Shown: one piece after another, positions 63,003 through 64,000 of the stretch | How positions within the stretch are numbered: the first letter of the stretch is position 1 | Layout of the letters: the number at the start of each line of letters is the position of its first letter | Source of the DNA: CAVSQX01 sp963730225 | GTDB taxonomy: Bacteria > Planctomycetota > Phycisphaerae > Tepidisphaerales > Tepidisphaeraceae | NCBI GenBank assembly: GCA_963730225.1 | Contig: CAVSQX010000002.1 | Location: 682,001 to 746,000 of the forward strand | Reading direction: 5' to 3' | Length of the DNA stretch: 64,000 bases | Translations under genes and position numbers: made by a program | The notes under the pieces: model-generated | Databases searched by the model: none | What the model was told of the DNA's origin: nothing | Seen by the model: only the letters and a program-made list of their open reading frames with translations

Positions 63003-64000
63003 TCAGGCAATATTCAATTGCGCCGGATCGATCAGCGGAAGTGGTGAATGCATCCGGCCGTCTTCCGGCGGCACCAGAAACGGCTCCACCCCGGAAATGA
63101 TTCGTTCGCTAACATGTGGGTGAGACATCCGCCATTGCAGTTGTTCCACCCCGCGCCGCCCGATCGATTCAACACGGATATCGACCACCGCCGGACGCGG
63201 CATCAGACCAACCAGAAATGGCTTTTCGTTGTTGCACGAGATGATCTGCGTGTGCCCCGGCCCAATCTCCAGCCCGGCCTTTTGCAGCGCCGGTTGAAGC
63301 ACAGCTACCTGAATGTCATCCGCCACGAAAAGACCTGTGGGCTGCGGCGACATCGCCATGAATCGAGCCACCATGGTATCAACCGCCGTCGGTGTGTGGC
63401 TGCCCCAGTAATCCGAGGAAATCTGACGAGATTGCTCCAGCGCCGTCACTTCCGCGTGCAATTCCATCGCCGCCGAGGAAAACGCCAGATAATACTGGCG
63501 AAATGGCCAGTGACCGGCATCGAGATTCATGAAAACCAGTCGGTGGTGGCCGGCCTCGACGAGATGATGAGCAGCCAAATGACCAACTTCGTACGTGTCC
63601 GGCATCACCTGATCGCCCCATTCCGGCCTGCGCCGATTGCCCATCAGCCACACCGCCGGAATCTTCCGCAAGCGCCGCTCCACCTCGGGCCCCGGACGGC
63701 TGCCGTGCAGCAGAACCCCGTCGATCCCCTGGTCCAGCAGCCGCGATGGAAGCTGATCGGGATCGGGGACATAACTGAACGAAACTTCCATATTGGTTTC
63801 GGTCGCAGCCATCGAAACGCCACGCAGAAGCCCGGCGAACGCCGGCGTCGCTTGCCCGTTGGTCGCGCCAAAAACCAAAAATGCGATGTTTTTCGTTTCG
63901 CTTTTGAGCCGGTTCTGCGACTTTGGCCCCGGCCGCCGCTCCGATGGCGTATACCCGATCTCCTCCATGGCTTTTCGCACCGAACGCTCGGTGTTGGGAG
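63003..64000 (-). CDS. LacI family transcriptional regulator (partial, N-terminus outside window)
   Basis: The sequence begins in the end of a LacI-type DNA-binding domain: NTERSVRKAMEEIGYTPSERR. The periplasmic-binding-protein-like domain follows, with KNIAFLVFGATNGQATPAFA, GIDGVLLHGSRPG, VWLMGNRRRPEWGDQVMPD, EVGHLAAHHLVEAGHHRLVF and GLFVADDIQVAVLQPAL. The C-terminus lacks unusual parts. The first ~30 residues of the HTH are outside the window. The gene shares its strand with the giant surface protein downstream. It may control glycan-use genes, but its targets are unknown. Confidence 0.9.
   Translation of the reverse strand, partial: PNTERSVRKAMEEIGYTPSERRPGPKSQNRLKSETKNIAFLVFGATNGQATPAFAGLLRGVSMAATETNMEVSFSYVPDPDQLPSRLLDQGIDGVLLHGSRPGPEVERRLRKIPAVWLMGNRRRPEWGDQVMPDTYEVGHLAAHHLVEAGHHRLVFMNLDAGHWPFRQYYLAFSSAAMELHAEVTALEQSRQISSDYWGSHTPTAVDTMVARFMAMSPQPTGLFVADDIQVAVLQPALQKAGLEIGPGHTQIISCNNEKPFLVGLMPRPAVVDIRVESIGRRGVEQLQWRMSHPHVSERIISGVEPFLVPPEDGRMHSPLPLIDPAQLNIA

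Noticed and set aside
1..64000. CRISPR arrays, insertion sequences or prophage genes
   Set aside because: I saw no evenly spaced direct repeats, no transposase or integrase motifs, and no phage structural genes in the window.

Overview
The window looks like chromosomal DNA from a GC-rich member of the Planctomycetota, most likely class Phycisphaerae (a soil or freshwater Tepidisphaerales-like lineage). This is an inference from gene content, not a database match. The clues are N-terminal LExRxLLS motifs (the LEPR-XLL type), a DUF1559-type pseudopilin with an H-X9-DG segment, PEP-CTERM tails of the form VPEP...RRRR, and paired dockerin-like repeats on very large secreted proteins.

Layout. 1-3.2 kb: housekeeping genes (a partial rhomboid protease, rpsI, rplM), a YbgC-type thioesterase, a stand-alone tRNA-binding protein and a small lipoprotein. 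3.2-8.1 kb: an RND efflux permease with its membrane fusion protein. 8.6-28.5 kb: a 20 kb block of surface or secreted proteins. It holds a GloVer-repeat protein, a broken beta-helix/delta-60/SdrD-type protein, a PstS-like protein co-transcribed with a pseudopilin, a BNR_4-type protein and a GH51-like glycosidase. 28.6-38.3 kb: a lone ABC-2 permease, SCO1, a small accessory island (possible PD-(D/E)XK protein, orphan antitoxin), an SGNH esterase, a GH35/DUF5597 glycosidase, an MFS transporter, DUF420 with a tiny coupled membrane protein, and EamA. 38.5-48.1 kb: dnaK, then a four-gene operon of large membrane protein, ABC ATPase, GH32 fructosidase and double ABC-2 permease. 48.2-55.6 kb: thiG, a membrane protein, thiS, a transglutaminase-like protein, a NarL-type two-component system and two uncharacterised envelope proteins. 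55.8-64 kb: a giant autotransporter-repeat PEP-CTERM protein and a partial LacI regulator.

The main theme is extracellular glycan handling: GH51-like, GH35-like, GH32, SGNH and BNR_4 proteins, with sugar-type transport and LacI control. These sit beside two distinct surface-sorting signatures. Proteins with an LEPR-XLL N-terminus lack PEP-CTERM, and those with a classical signal peptide carry PEP-CTERM. Four proteins share one C-terminal dockerin cassette.

As read, at least eight genes are interrupted by one-base indels or a stop, including a 9-G run at the end of thiS. The pattern suggests either sequence errors or local decay, and it affects how the gene models should be used.
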